Assembly: GCF_014650895.1 (NCBI RefSeq)
Contig: NZ_BMVV01000029.1
Location: 34,298 to 98,297 of the forward strand
Length of the DNA: 64,000 nt
Direction of reading: 5' to 3'
Source: Streptomyces omiyaensis
Lineage (GTDB): Bacteria; Actinomycetota; Actinomycetes; Streptomycetales; Streptomycetaceae
This document shows positions 25,344 to 33,750 of this stretch, piece after piece. How positions within the stretch are numbered: the stretch's first letter is position 1; each line of letters begins with the position of its first letter. The notes under the pieces were generated by a model, which saw only the letters and a list, made by a program, of their open reading frames with translations, searched no databases and was not told the origin of the DNA. A program made the translations under genes and the position numbers.

Positions 25344-26483
25344 TTGTCTTTCCCGCTTTCCCCCTCGTCTTCCTCCTTCTCCGCTTCCCCCTCCCTCTCC
25401 TCCTCCGTCCTCGACGCCCACGGCTGGGACGCGGGCTGGGCCGAGGGCTTCGCCCCGTACGCCGCCCAGGGGCTCGTCCCGGGCCGTGTCGTCCGCGTCG
25501 ACCGCGGGCAGTGCGACGTCGCCACCGCCGACGGGACCGTCCGGGCCGACACCGCCTTCGTGACCCCGCACGACCCGCTGCGGGTCGTCTGCACCGGCGA
25601 CTGGGCCGCCGTCGACCCGGAGGGCGCGAGCGACCCCCGGTACGTCCGCGCCTGCCTGCCCCGGCGCACCGCCTTCGCGCGCTCGACCTCCTCCAAGCGG
25701 TCCGAGGGCCAGATCCTCGCGGCCAACGTCGACCACGCCGTCATCACCGTCTCGCTCGCCGTCGAGCTGGACCTCGGCCGGATCGAGCGGTTCCTCGCCC
25801 TCGCCTGGGAGTCCGGCGCCCAGCCGACCGTCGTGCTCTCCAAGGCCGACCTGGTCTCCGACCCGGTCGTCCTCTCCCACCTGGTGGAGGACGTCGAGGG
25901 CATCGCGCCCGGCGTGGGGGTGGTGCCGCTCAGCTCGGCCACCGGCGAGGGCGTCGACGTCCTCAAGGCCGTCGTCTCCGGCGGCACCACCGTCCTCCTC
26001 GGCGTCTCCGGCGCCGGGAAGTCCACCCTCGCCAACGCCCTCGTCGGCGAGGACGTCATGACCGTGCAGGCGGCCCGTGACGTCGACGGCAAGGGCCGGC
26101 ACACCACCACCACCCGCAACCTCTTCGTCCTGCCCGGCGGCGGGGTCCTCATCGACACCCCCGGCCTGCGGGGCGTCGGCCTGTGGGACGCGGAGGCGGG
26201 CGTCGGCCAGACCTTCTCGGAGATCGAGGAACTGGCCGCCGGGTGCCGCTTCCAGGACTGCTCCCACGAGTCCGAGCCGGGCTGCGCGGTGACGGCCGCC
26301 CTCGACGCGGGCACCCTTCCGGTGCGCCGCCTGGAGAGCTACCGCAAGCTGATCCGGGAGAACCAGAGGCTCGTCGCCAAGACCGACGCCCGGCTGCGCA
26401 ACGAGATCCGCAAGGACTGGAAGCGCAAGGGCGCCGAGGGCCGTGCCGCCATGGCCTTCAAGCGCGAGGGCCGGCTCCGGTAG
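25344..26483 (+). CDS. rsgA: Ribosome small subunit-dependent GTPase A (RsgA)
   Basis: 379 aa, a circularly permuted GTPase acting in late 30S maturation. An N-terminal OB-like domain is followed by the G motifs in permuted order: G4 LSKAD (near 165), G1 GVSGAGKST (near 220), G3 DTPGLRGVG. A zinc knuckle CRFQDCSHESEPGC ends the core, then a Lys/Arg-rich helix. The first 20 residues are Ser-rich and read from TTG 25344 within a pyrimidine tract; a later start near 25410 (VLDAHGWD) is possible since no clear ribosome site marks the TTG. Confidence 0.92.
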   Translation: MSFPLSPSSSSFSASPSLSSSVLDAHGWDAGWAEGFAPYAAQGLVPGRVVRVDRGQCDVATADGTVRADTAFVTPHDPLRVVCTGDWAAVDPEGASDPRYVRACLPRRTAFARSTSSKRSEGQILAANVDHAVITVSLAVELDLGRIERFLALAWESGAQPTVVLSKADLVSDPVVLSHLVEDVEGIAPGVGVVPLSSATGEGVDVLKAVVSGGTTVLLGVSGAGKSTLANALVGEDVMTVQAARDVDGKGRHTTTTRNLFVLPGGGVLIDTPGLRGVGLWDAEAGVGQTFSEIEELAAGCRFQDCSHESEPGCAVTAALDAGTLPVRRLESYRKLIRENQRLVAKTDARLRNEIRKDWKRKGAEGRAAMAFKREGRLR

Positions 26484-26546
26484 CCCCGCCGACGCCGTGT
26501 CCGAATCCCGCCGGTGCGCGGCGGTCCGCCGCCGCACACTGGAACC

Positions 26547-27899
26547 ATGACGGACGACCACGGCGACACCCTCTACCAGGCGGTGAGCAGCAGGGACGCG
26601 CGGTTCGACGGGGAGTTCTTCTTCGCCGTCCGGACCACCGGCATCTACTGCCGGCCCAGCTGCCCCGCCGTCACCCCCAAGCGGCGGAACGTCGCCTTCT
26701 TCCCCACGGCGGCCGCCGCCCAGGGGCACGGCTTCCGGGCCTGCCGGCGCTGCCGGCCCGACGCCGTGCCCGGCTCCGCCGCGTGGAACGTCCGGGCCGA
26801 CGTCGTCGGCCGGGCGGTGCGGATGATCGGCGACGGCGTCGTCGACCGCGAGGGCGTCCCCGGGCTCGCCGGCCGCCTCGGCTACAGCACCCGCCAGGTC
26901 CAGCGCCAGCTCACCGCCGAGCTCGGGGCCGGACCGGTGGCGCTCGCCCGCGCCCAGCGGGCCCACACCGCCCGCGTCCTGCTCCAGACCACGGCGCTGC
27001 CGGTCACCGAGATCGCCTTCGCGGCGGGATTCAGCAGCGTCCGCCAGTTCAACGACACCATCCGGGCCGTCTACGCCCGCACCCCGACCGGGCTCCGCGC
27101 CGAGACGGCCGGGGCGTCCGGGCCGCGCACCGCCCCCGCCACCGGCGTGCCGCTGCGGCTCGCCTACCGGGGGCCGTACGCCGCCCGCGAGGTCTTCGAC
27201 CTGCTGGCCGCCGAGGCCCTGCCGGGCGTCGAGGAGGTCACCGGGCCGCCCGGCGCCCGCACCTACCGGCGCACCCTGCGGCTGCCGTACGGCCCCGGGG
27301 TCGTCGCCGTCGGCGAGCGGGCGCCCGGCCGCTGGCTGGAGGCCCGGCTGCACCTCGCCGAGCTGCGCGACCTCACCACCGCCGTGCACCGGCTGCGCCG
27401 TCTCCTCGACCTCGACGCCGACCCGTACGCGGTCGCCGAACGGCTCGGCGCCGACCCCCGGCTCGCCGCGGCGGTCGCGGCCCGGCCGGGCGTCCGCTCC
27501 CCGGGCGCCGCCGACCCCGAGGAGTACGCCCTGCGGACCGTGCTGGGCCCCGAGGGGTCCGCCCGCGCCCTGGCCGCGTCCGGCACCCCGCTGGACGCCG
27601 CCGACGGCACGCTCCGCGCGCTCTTCCCCGCCGCGGCGGAGCTCACCGGCCACCCGGTCGCCGGGCCGCTGGCCCGCGCCCTCGCCGACGGCGCCCTCCG
27701 GCTCGACCCGGGCGCCGACCGGGAGGAGGCCGCCCGGGCCCTCGGAGCCGTACCGGGGGTGGACGCCCGCGCCGCCGCCCGGATCCGGGTCCGCTCCCTC
27801 GGCGATCCGGACGTGCCGGACCCGGACGGCCCCGAGGCGCCGGAGTGGGCGCCCTGGCGGTCGTACGCGCGGCGCTGCCTGGAGCTCACCCCAGGATGA
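26547..27899 (+). CDS. Ada/AraC/AlkA-type DNA repair fusion (Ada N-domain, HTH, AlkA-like glycosylase)
   Basis: 450 aa. The Ada-type zinc domain has CRPSC and CRRC with the methyl-accepting Cys among them. An AraC helix-turn-helix follows (about 85-180; VTEIAFAAGFSSVRQFND), then an AlkA N-terminal domain and a helix-hairpin-helix segment (VPGVDARAAARIRV). There is no O6-alkylguanine transferase domain. The HhH segment lacks the usual GPWTA Trp, and the part after GDPD with the expected catalytic Asp is shorter than in typical homologues (~490 aa), so glycosylase activity is uncertain. Probably leaderless (CACACT 6 nt before the ATG). Ends overlap the convergent DUF456 gene by 14 bp. Confidence 0.87.
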   Translation: MTDDHGDTLYQAVSSRDARFDGEFFFAVRTTGIYCRPSCPAVTPKRRNVAFFPTAAAAQGHGFRACRRCRPDAVPGSAAWNVRADVVGRAVRMIGDGVVDREGVPGLAGRLGYSTRQVQRQLTAELGAGPVALARAQRAHTARVLLQTTALPVTEIAFAAGFSSVRQFNDTIRAVYARTPTGLRAETAGASGPRTAPATGVPLRLAYRGPYAAREVFDLLAAEALPGVEEVTGPPGARTYRRTLRLPYGPGVVAVGERAPGRWLEARLHLAELRDLTTAVHRLRRLLDLDADPYAVAERLGADPRLAAAVAARPGVRSPGAADPEEYALRTVLGPEGSARALAASGTPLDAADGTLRALFPAAAELTGHPVAGPLARALADGALRLDPGADREEAARALGAVPGVDARAAARIRVRSLGDPDVPDPDGPEAPEWAPWRSYARRCLELTPG

Positions 27900-28368
27900 C
27901 CGCGCCGACCCACGCGCCCACGATCAGCAGGCAGGCGAAGAGCTCGACCAGCACGCTCGTCCCGGCCGCCCGCATGATCGCGCGGGTGGCGGCACGGGCC
28001 TGGCCGTGGCCGCCGAGACGGCGCCGCTCGGAGAGGTAGATCCCGCCGACGAAGCCGGGCACCGCGCCCAGCACCGGGACCAGGACGAAGCCGAGGAGGG
28101 CGCCGCCGCCCGCCCAGCCGATCGTCCGGCGGGTGAGGCCCACGCCCCGGAAGCGGCGCGGCGGCAGCTGCCAGACCACCACCTGGGTGAGCAGCAGCAG
28201 GGCGGTCGAGGAGACCAGCAGGATCCACGCGAGGCCGGTCTGCTCGTGCAGCGACCACCAGAGCACGGCGGCCCACACCAGCCAACTGCCCGGCACGCCG
28301 GGTGCGAGGACCCCGAACAGGCCGAGCAGCATGACCGCCGCGACCATCAGGAGCTGCCACACGCCCAC
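27886..28368 (-). CDS. DUF456 family membrane protein
   Basis: 160 aa with four to five hydrophobic segments (LLMVAAVMLLGLFGVLAPG; WILLVSSTALLLLTQVV; GGALLGFVLVPVLGAVPGFV; LVELFACLLIVGAWVGAVIL). Gly-rich membrane repeats are typical of DUF456. Function unknown. GTG 28368 is preferred because GGGGGAGG lies 8 nt upstream; a GTG at 28386 is the outer alternative. Downstream of the repeat block on the same strand. Confidence 0.88.
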   Translation of the reverse strand: MGVWQLLMVAAVMLLGLFGVLAPGVPGSWLVWAAVLWWSLHEQTGLAWILLVSSTALLLLTQVVVWQLPPRRFRGVGLTRRTIGWAGGGALLGFVLVPVLGAVPGFVGGIYLSERRRLGGHGQARAATRAIMRAAGTSVLVELFACLLIVGAWVGAVILG

Positions 28369-28424
28369 GCGCCCAGCCTCCCCCACCCGGAGCGTTCCCG
28401 CAGGTCGCGAAAGCCGTTCGGGGG

Positions 28425-28617
28425 CGCCCGGCGCGGGTCGGGCGGGGCTTTCGCCGGGTGTCCGGCGCGGGGTGGGCGCGGCTCCCGCCGGGTGTCCGGC
28501 GCGGGTCGGACAGGGCTTTCGCCGGGCGCCCGCCGCAGGTCGGGCGGGGCTTTGGCCGGGTGTCCGGCGCGGGTCGGACAGGGCTTTCGCCGGGCGGCCG
28601 GCGCGGCTCTCGCCCGG
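28425..28617. repeat. 34-bp tandem repeat, five full copies plus a partial one
   Basis: Units start at 28425, 28459, 28493, 28527 and 28561, each exactly 34 bp. The copies at 28493 and 28561 are identical (they begin TGTCCGGCGCGGGTCGG and end CTTTCGCCGGG); a sixth partial copy starts at 28595. There are no spacers, so it is not a CRISPR array. It fills the 276-bp gap between the DUF456 start and the stop of the TrmB/LuxR-type regulator and shows no coding periodicity (34 is not a multiple of three). Confidence 0.9.
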
Positions 28618-28644
28618 CTTCTCGTCGCGGGTGCGGCGTGGCCC

Positions 28645-29625
28645 CTACCGGGCCACCCACCCCTTCTCGTACGCGTGCCACCCGAGCTGGAGCCGGGTCG
28701 TCACCGCGGCCAGCTCCATCAGGCCCTTCACCCGCCGCTGGACCGTCCGCAGGCCCAGGTCCAGCTGTTTGGCCACGCTCGCGTCGGTCATCCCGGCGAG
28801 CAGCAGGGAGAGGATCTCCAGGTCGGTGGTGTCCGGGCCGGGCGCCTGCTCCTCGGTGATCTGCGCGCCCGCGCCCAGCCGCAGCGGCAGCGCCTCCCGC
28901 CACACCGCCTCGAAGAGGCCCATCAGGGACTCCAGGAGGCCGCTCGCGTGCACCACGAGCGCGGCCGGTTCCGCGCCCCGGCCGGTGAGCGGCACCATCG
29001 CGAGGCTGCGGTCGGCCACCACCAGCTTGGTCGGCACCCGGTCGACCACCCGGATCTGCTCCTCGCGGCCGAGCGCCGCCGACAGTTCCAGCAGGCCGGT
29101 GGGGAGGGTCAGCACCTCCCGTTCGACGACCACCCGGTAGCGCACGCCCCGACCGGCGGCCAGCTCCTCCGCGTCGTTCTCCACGCCGGAGACGGCGATC
29201 GGCTTGCCCGTGACGAGCGCGCAGACCTCCTCGGTCGCACCGAGCTGGAGCTGGAGGAAGCGGTGGGTGACGGCGCTCGCCCCGGTGACCACCTCGACCA
29301 GGTCGTGGACGGCCGGCTCGGTCGCCTCCGCCCGGTACTCCTCCGCGAGCAGCGCCGCCGCGAGCTCCGCCTGCTCCAGCTCGTGCCGCTGCTGGGTGAG
29401 CAGGGCGCCGAGCGCGACCGCGGGCGGCGCCGCGACCCAGCGGCCGGTGCGCGCCGAGGACTGGGCGGCGAGGCCCTGCGCCTCCAGGCGGCGCAGCGCC
29501 CGCTCGGTGTCCTGTTCGGGCAGCGAGAGCCGGTGCGCCAGGTCGGTGACCTCGGCCGCCCCGAGCGCGATCAGCGCCCGGTAGGCGGACTCCTGCCGCT
29601 CGTCCAGTCCTATCGCTCCCAGCAT
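28645..29625 (-). CDS. TrmB-like/LuxR-type transcriptional regulator
   Basis: 326 aa. The N-terminal winged helix (LDERQESAYRALIALGAAEV) resembles TrmB; the middle is a sensor-like region; the C-terminus is a LuxR-type helix-turn-helix (ILSLLLAGMTDASVAKQL then GLRTVQRRVKGLM). GAGGGGCGGG precedes ATG 29625. It is divergent from the large subtilase with a 9-bp inverted repeat between them, so it probably controls that protease and itself. Confidence 0.87.
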   Translation of the reverse strand: MLGAIGLDERQESAYRALIALGAAEVTDLAHRLSLPEQDTERALRRLEAQGLAAQSSARTGRWVAAPPAVALGALLTQQRHELEQAELAAALLAEEYRAEATEPAVHDLVEVVTGASAVTHRFLQLQLGATEEVCALVTGKPIAVSGVENDAEELAAGRGVRYRVVVEREVLTLPTGLLELSAALGREEQIRVVDRVPTKLVVADRSLAMVPLTGRGAEPAALVVHASGLLESLMGLFEAVWREALPLRLGAGAQITEEQAPGPDTTDLEILSLLLAGMTDASVAKQLDLGLRTVQRRVKGLMELAAVTTRLQLGWHAYEKGWVAR

Positions 29626-29711
29626 CGGTTCCCGCCCCTCGCCGTGCCCCGGCGGACCGCGCGCGACGTTCCGCGCACGTTCTCCGGAGGCATTCGTTCC
29701 GTTGGTGACCT

Positions 29712-29741
29712 GGCGGGAATCGGCCACGGCGTATTCCCGCC
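29712..29741. promoter_or_regulatory. Inverted repeat GGCGGGAAT-N12-ATTCCCGCC (candidate operator)
   Basis: Perfect 9-bp arms with a 12-bp spacer, 21 bp centre to centre or two helical turns, between the regulator (29625) and the subtilase (29857). Likely operator for the adjacent regulator. Confidence 0.6.
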
Positions 29742-29856
29742 TCGCCCATCATCCCTGCACCGCCCTCACCTCTGCCAATGTGGCGCCACCGCAGCACCAA
29801 CCGCCTCCGGGTACACGCCACTTGCGCCAGTTGTCCGGAATCAGATGGGGAGAGCG

Positions 29857-32800
29857 ATGCGTCCGATTTCGCGTACGGCCCTGGGGGCGGCGACCGCCGC
29901 CGTCCTGGCCGTCACCGCGGCCCTGCCGTCCGTCGCGGCCCAGCCGCCGGCCGGCGGCTCCGCGGAACGCCCGCCGGTCGGCAGCGAGGCCCGGGCACGC
30001 TCCGGGGAGCGACCCGCCACGGTCACCCTGGTCACCGGCGACCGCGTCCTGGTCGGCCGCGACGGGCGCGGCAACCCCGCCGCCACCGTGCTGCCCCGCG
30101 AGGACGGCACCGTGCCGCTGGTCCAGACCCGCCGCTCCGGCCAGGACCTCTACGTCTACCCCGAGGACGCCACCGCCGCGCTCGCCGCCGACCTGGTCGA
30201 CGAGGAGCTGTTCAACGTCACCGGCCTGGTCCGGCAGGGCTACGACGACGCCTCCACCACCACGCTGCCGCTCATCGCCGTCTACGGCTCCGGCGCCACC
30301 GCCCGCACCGCCCCGGCCGCCCCGCGCGGCGCCCGCCGCGGCCAGCTCCTGAGGACCATCGGCGGCGTCGCCCTCCGGGCGGACAAGAAGCAGGCCGCCA
30401 CCTTCTGGTCCGAGGTCTCCGCCCCCGCCGCCCGCTCCGCCTCCGCCGGCATCGAGAAGCTCTGGCTGGACCGCAAGGTCGAGGCGACCCTGGAGCGGTC
30501 CACCCGGCAGGTGCACGCCCCCGAGGCGTGGGCCGCCGGCTACGACGGCACCGGCACCAAGGTCGCGGTCCTCGACACCGGCGCCGACGCCGAACACCCC
30601 GACCTCAAGGGCCGGATCGTCGCCTCGGAGAACTTCACCGACTCCGCCGGCACCGGCGACGTCCAGGGCCACGGCACCCACACCCTCTCCACCGTCGGCG
30701 GCTCCGGCGCCGCGAGCGGAGGCGAGAAGAAGGGCGTCGCCCCCGGCGCCCTGCTCCTCAACGGCAAGGTCCTCGACGACTCCGGCTCCGGCGCCACCTC
30801 GTGGATCATCGCCGGCATGGAGTGGGCCGTCGCCCAGGGCGCCGACGTCGTCTCCATGAGCCTCGGCAACCCCTCCGAGACCGACTGCGACGACCCGATG
30901 TCCGCCGCCGCCGAACGACTCGCGCAGAACGGGGGCACGCTGTTCGTCGTCGCCGCGGGCAACACCGGCCCGACCCTCAACTCCGTCTCCTCGCCCGGCT
31001 GCGCGCCCGGCGTCCTCACCGTCGGCGCCACCGACCGCGACGACTCCACCGCCTGGTTCTCCAGCCGCAGCCCGATCGCCAACGAGGCGCACACCCTCAA
31101 GCCGGAGATCGCCGCCCCCGGCGTCGGCATCTCCGCCGCCGCGGCCGGCGGCCGGGGCCTCTACGCGTACCGGGCGATGTCCGGTACCTCGATGGCAACC
31201 CCGCACGTCGCCGGCGCCGCGGCCATCCTGAAGCAGCGTCACCCCGACTGGACCGCACGTCAGTTGAAGGCGGCCCTGGTCTCCTCCGCCGAGACCGGCA
31301 TCCCCGGTGACGTCCGCGAGACCGGCGGCGGGCGGCTCGACGTCAAGGCCGCGATCGACCAGACGGTGCTCTCCGCCCCGGCCGTCCAGGGCGGCACCTT
31401 CCACTGGCCGCAGGACAGGAGCGACCGCACCACGGTCACCGTCCCCTACACCAACACCTCCAAGGCCCCGGTCACCCTCGACCTGGCCGTCGAGAGGGTC
31501 ACCGGCAACGACGGCTCCGCCGTCCGGTCCTCGGTCGCCCGCCTCGGCAAGCGCAAGGTCGAGGTCCCGGCCGGCGCCACCGTCGGGGTCCCGCTGGCCC
31601 TCGACCCCACCGCCCGCCTGGAGCGCGCGCAGTACGGCGACGTCACGGGCAGGGTCGTCGCCACCGCCCGCGGCGGCGTCCACGTCTCCACCCCGTTCTC
31701 CCTCCACGTCGAGCCCGAGACGGTCACCCTGCGCGTCAAGCTGATCGACCGCCTGGGCAAGCCGGCCGACGGCCCCTCCTCGCTCGACGTCATCGGCACC
31801 GACACCGCCACCGGCGAGCGCCGCTTCAACGACGGCGCAGCCGACCAGGTCTTCCGGGTGCGTCCCGGCAGCTACTTCCTCACCTCCTTCGTCACCACCC
31901 CCGACGCCGGTGAGGGCGCCACGCTGACCGACTCCCTCACCCACCTGGCCCGCCCGCAGCTGGAGGTCCGGAAGGACACCACCGTCGTCCTCGACGCCCG
32001 CGAGGCCGCCCGCCTCTCGGTCCGCACCGAGCGCCCCTCCGAGGTCCGCGGCACCACCCTCGCGTTCGCCCGCTCCTGGGACGACGTCTGGATGCACTCC
32101 GGCACCGCCATCGGCCCCCGCACCATCCGCGCCTACTACGCCTCCGTCGAGGGCGAGGCCCGCGACGGCTCCTTCGAGTCCGGCAGCTACTGGCGCGCCG
32201 CCGCCCCGCAGCTCTCCTCGCTGCGCACCGGCGACGGCCTGGAGCTCCACGCCGTGACCGCCTCCACCGGCTCCGACAACCTCGACGGCACCGGCTCCGC
32301 CCGGCTCGTCGACGCCGGCGCCGGCACCCCGGACGAGCTGAAGGCCGCCGGCGTCCAGGGCCGCCTCGCCCTGGTCCGCCTCCCCGACGACACCACCGCC
32401 GTCGGCACCCTCGCCCGCAACGCCAAGGCCGCCGGCGCGCTCGGCGTCGTCGTCCACCACGAGTCGGCGCTCCGCTGGTACCCGGCCGGCGGCTTCACCG
32501 GCGCCGGCCTGCCGGTCCTCGCGGTCCCGGCCGCCGAGGCCGCCGCGCTCCGCGACCGGCTCGCCGCCGGCGAGGTCACCCTGCACTGGAAGGGCACCGC
32601 CAGGCCGCCCTACGTCTACAGCCTCGCCTTCCCCGAGACCGGTGAGGTCGACCGCGACCGCACCCACCGGGTCCGCGACTCCCGCCTCGGGCGCTCCGAG
32701 GTCACCCACGGATCGGCCGGCGTCGCCGCGGACTTCACGAACTTCCCCGCCGCGTACCGCCCGAACGGCACCTCCGTCGGCTTCGCCGGCCTGGAGACCG

Positions 32801-33627
32801 TCCCCGCCCCGGGCAGCCGCACCGAGTACTACACGCCCGGCGACACCGCCTGGCGGCAGATGACCGGCAGCAGCTTCCCCTACGGCGAGCTGATGGTCGG
32901 CGACCTGCACGCCTACGCCCCCGGCGAGCGGCGCACCGAGCGCTGGTACGACGGCGTCGTCGTGCCGACCGCCCCGCGTGACGCCGCCGGCGAGCCCGTC
33001 CTCGTCTCCGAGCGCCAGGGCAACCTCATCGGCTTCGCCGCCGCGATGTGGGGCGACGGCGTCCACCACGCCGAGCCCGGCTCCTTCGGCGACCTCGGCA
33101 ACCTGCGGCTGCGCCGCGACGGGGAGCTCGTCGGCGAGAACGCGTGGCCCTTCGGGGTCTTCGAGGTGCCCGCCGAGCGCGGCACGTACGAGCTCGAACA
33201 GAACACCACGAAGATCGGCAACCGGAACTGGGCCCGCTCCACCTCCGTGCAGTCGATCTGGAAATTCACCTCCCAGCTCGACGAGACCGTCTATTCTCAG
33301 GGCATCCCGATCCTCTTCCCCCGGTACGACCTGCCGGTGGACGGACTCAAGACCCTCGCCGCCACCGACGGCCAGCGGATCCGCCTCGGCGCCACCGGTC
33401 ACGCCGGATACCAGCCGGGCGCCCTCACCTCGGCCTCCCTCTCGTACTCCTACGACGGGGGCACCACCTGGACCGAGGCACAGGTCGCGAAGGCGGGCGG
33501 CGAGTGGGTCGCGACCGTGAACCACGCGGGCGCGACGGGCAAGCCGGTCACCCTGAAGACCGAACTGACGGACGCCCACGGCAACTCCGTCACCCAGACC
33601 GTGGTCCGCGCCTACGACGTGCGCTGA
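29857..33627 (+). CDS. Secreted S8 family serine peptidase (subtilase), 1256 aa
   Basis: Signal peptide to about residue 28 (ending SVAAQP), then a propeptide to about 215. The subtilisin domain has Asp240 (AVLDTGAD), His272 (GHGTHTLS), oxyanion Asn369 (AAGNTGP) and Ser445 (MSGTSMATPH), the full triad. A long C-terminal part (~480-1256) holds beta-rich domains and a PA-like insert (GALGVVVHHESALRWYP). GGGGAGA precedes the ATG. Extracellular protease, likely for nutrient protein turnover. Divergent from a TrmB/LuxR-like regulator. Confidence 0.95.
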   Translation: MRPISRTALGAATAAVLAVTAALPSVAAQPPAGGSAERPPVGSEARARSGERPATVTLVTGDRVLVGRDGRGNPAATVLPREDGTVPLVQTRRSGQDLYVYPEDATAALAADLVDEELFNVTGLVRQGYDDASTTTLPLIAVYGSGATARTAPAAPRGARRGQLLRTIGGVALRADKKQAATFWSEVSAPAARSASAGIEKLWLDRKVEATLERSTRQVHAPEAWAAGYDGTGTKVAVLDTGADAEHPDLKGRIVASENFTDSAGTGDVQGHGTHTLSTVGGSGAASGGEKKGVAPGALLLNGKVLDDSGSGATSWIIAGMEWAVAQGADVVSMSLGNPSETDCDDPMSAAAERLAQNGGTLFVVAAGNTGPTLNSVSSPGCAPGVLTVGATDRDDSTAWFSSRSPIANEAHTLKPEIAAPGVGISAAAAGGRGLYAYRAMSGTSMATPHVAGAAAILKQRHPDWTARQLKAALVSSAETGIPGDVRETGGGRLDVKAAIDQTVLSAPAVQGGTFHWPQDRSDRTTVTVPYTNTSKAPVTLDLAVERVTGNDGSAVRSSVARLGKRKVEVPAGATVGVPLALDPTARLERAQYGDVTGRVVATARGGVHVSTPFSLHVEPETVTLRVKLIDRLGKPADGPSSLDVIGTDTATGERRFNDGAADQVFRVRPGSYFLTSFVTTPDAGEGATLTDSLTHLARPQLEVRKDTTVVLDAREAARLSVRTERPSEVRGTTLAFARSWDDVWMHSGTAIGPRTIRAYYASVEGEARDGSFESGSYWRAAAPQLSSLRTGDGLELHAVTASTGSDNLDGTGSARLVDAGAGTPDELKAAGVQGRLALVRLPDDTTAVGTLARNAKAAGALGVVVHHESALRWYPAGGFTGAGLPVLAVPAAEAAALRDRLAAGEVTLHWKGTARPPYVYSLAFPETGEVDRDRTHRVRDSRLGRSEVTHGSAGVAADFTNFPAAYRPNGTSVGFAGLETVPAPGSRTEYYTPGDTAWRQMTGSSFPYGELMVGDLHAYAPGERRTERWYDGVVVPTAPRDAAGEPVLVSERQGNLIGFAAAMWGDGVHHAEPGSFGDLGNLRLRRDGELVGENAWPFGVFEVPAERGTYELEQNTTKIGNRNWARSTSVQSIWKFTSQLDETVYSQGIPILFPRYDLPVDGLKTLAATDGQRIRLGATGHAGYQPGALTSASLSYSYDGGTTWTEAQVAKAGGEWVATVNHAGATGKPVTLKTELTDAHGNSVTQTVVRAYDVR

Positions 33628-33750
33628 CCACGCCGGTCCGCCGGACGTCCTTCCCGTGGGGGGTGGGGTCGTCCGGCGGACCACCCATTCGCAGCAACGG
33701 TTTTCCTCGTGTCCCGTTTTCCCGGGCCGCCCGCGGTGGACAATAAGGGC

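Noticed and set aside
28425..28617. Possible CRISPR array
   Set aside because: Units are directly joined without spacers, are imperfect and no cas genes are near; it is a tandem repeat.
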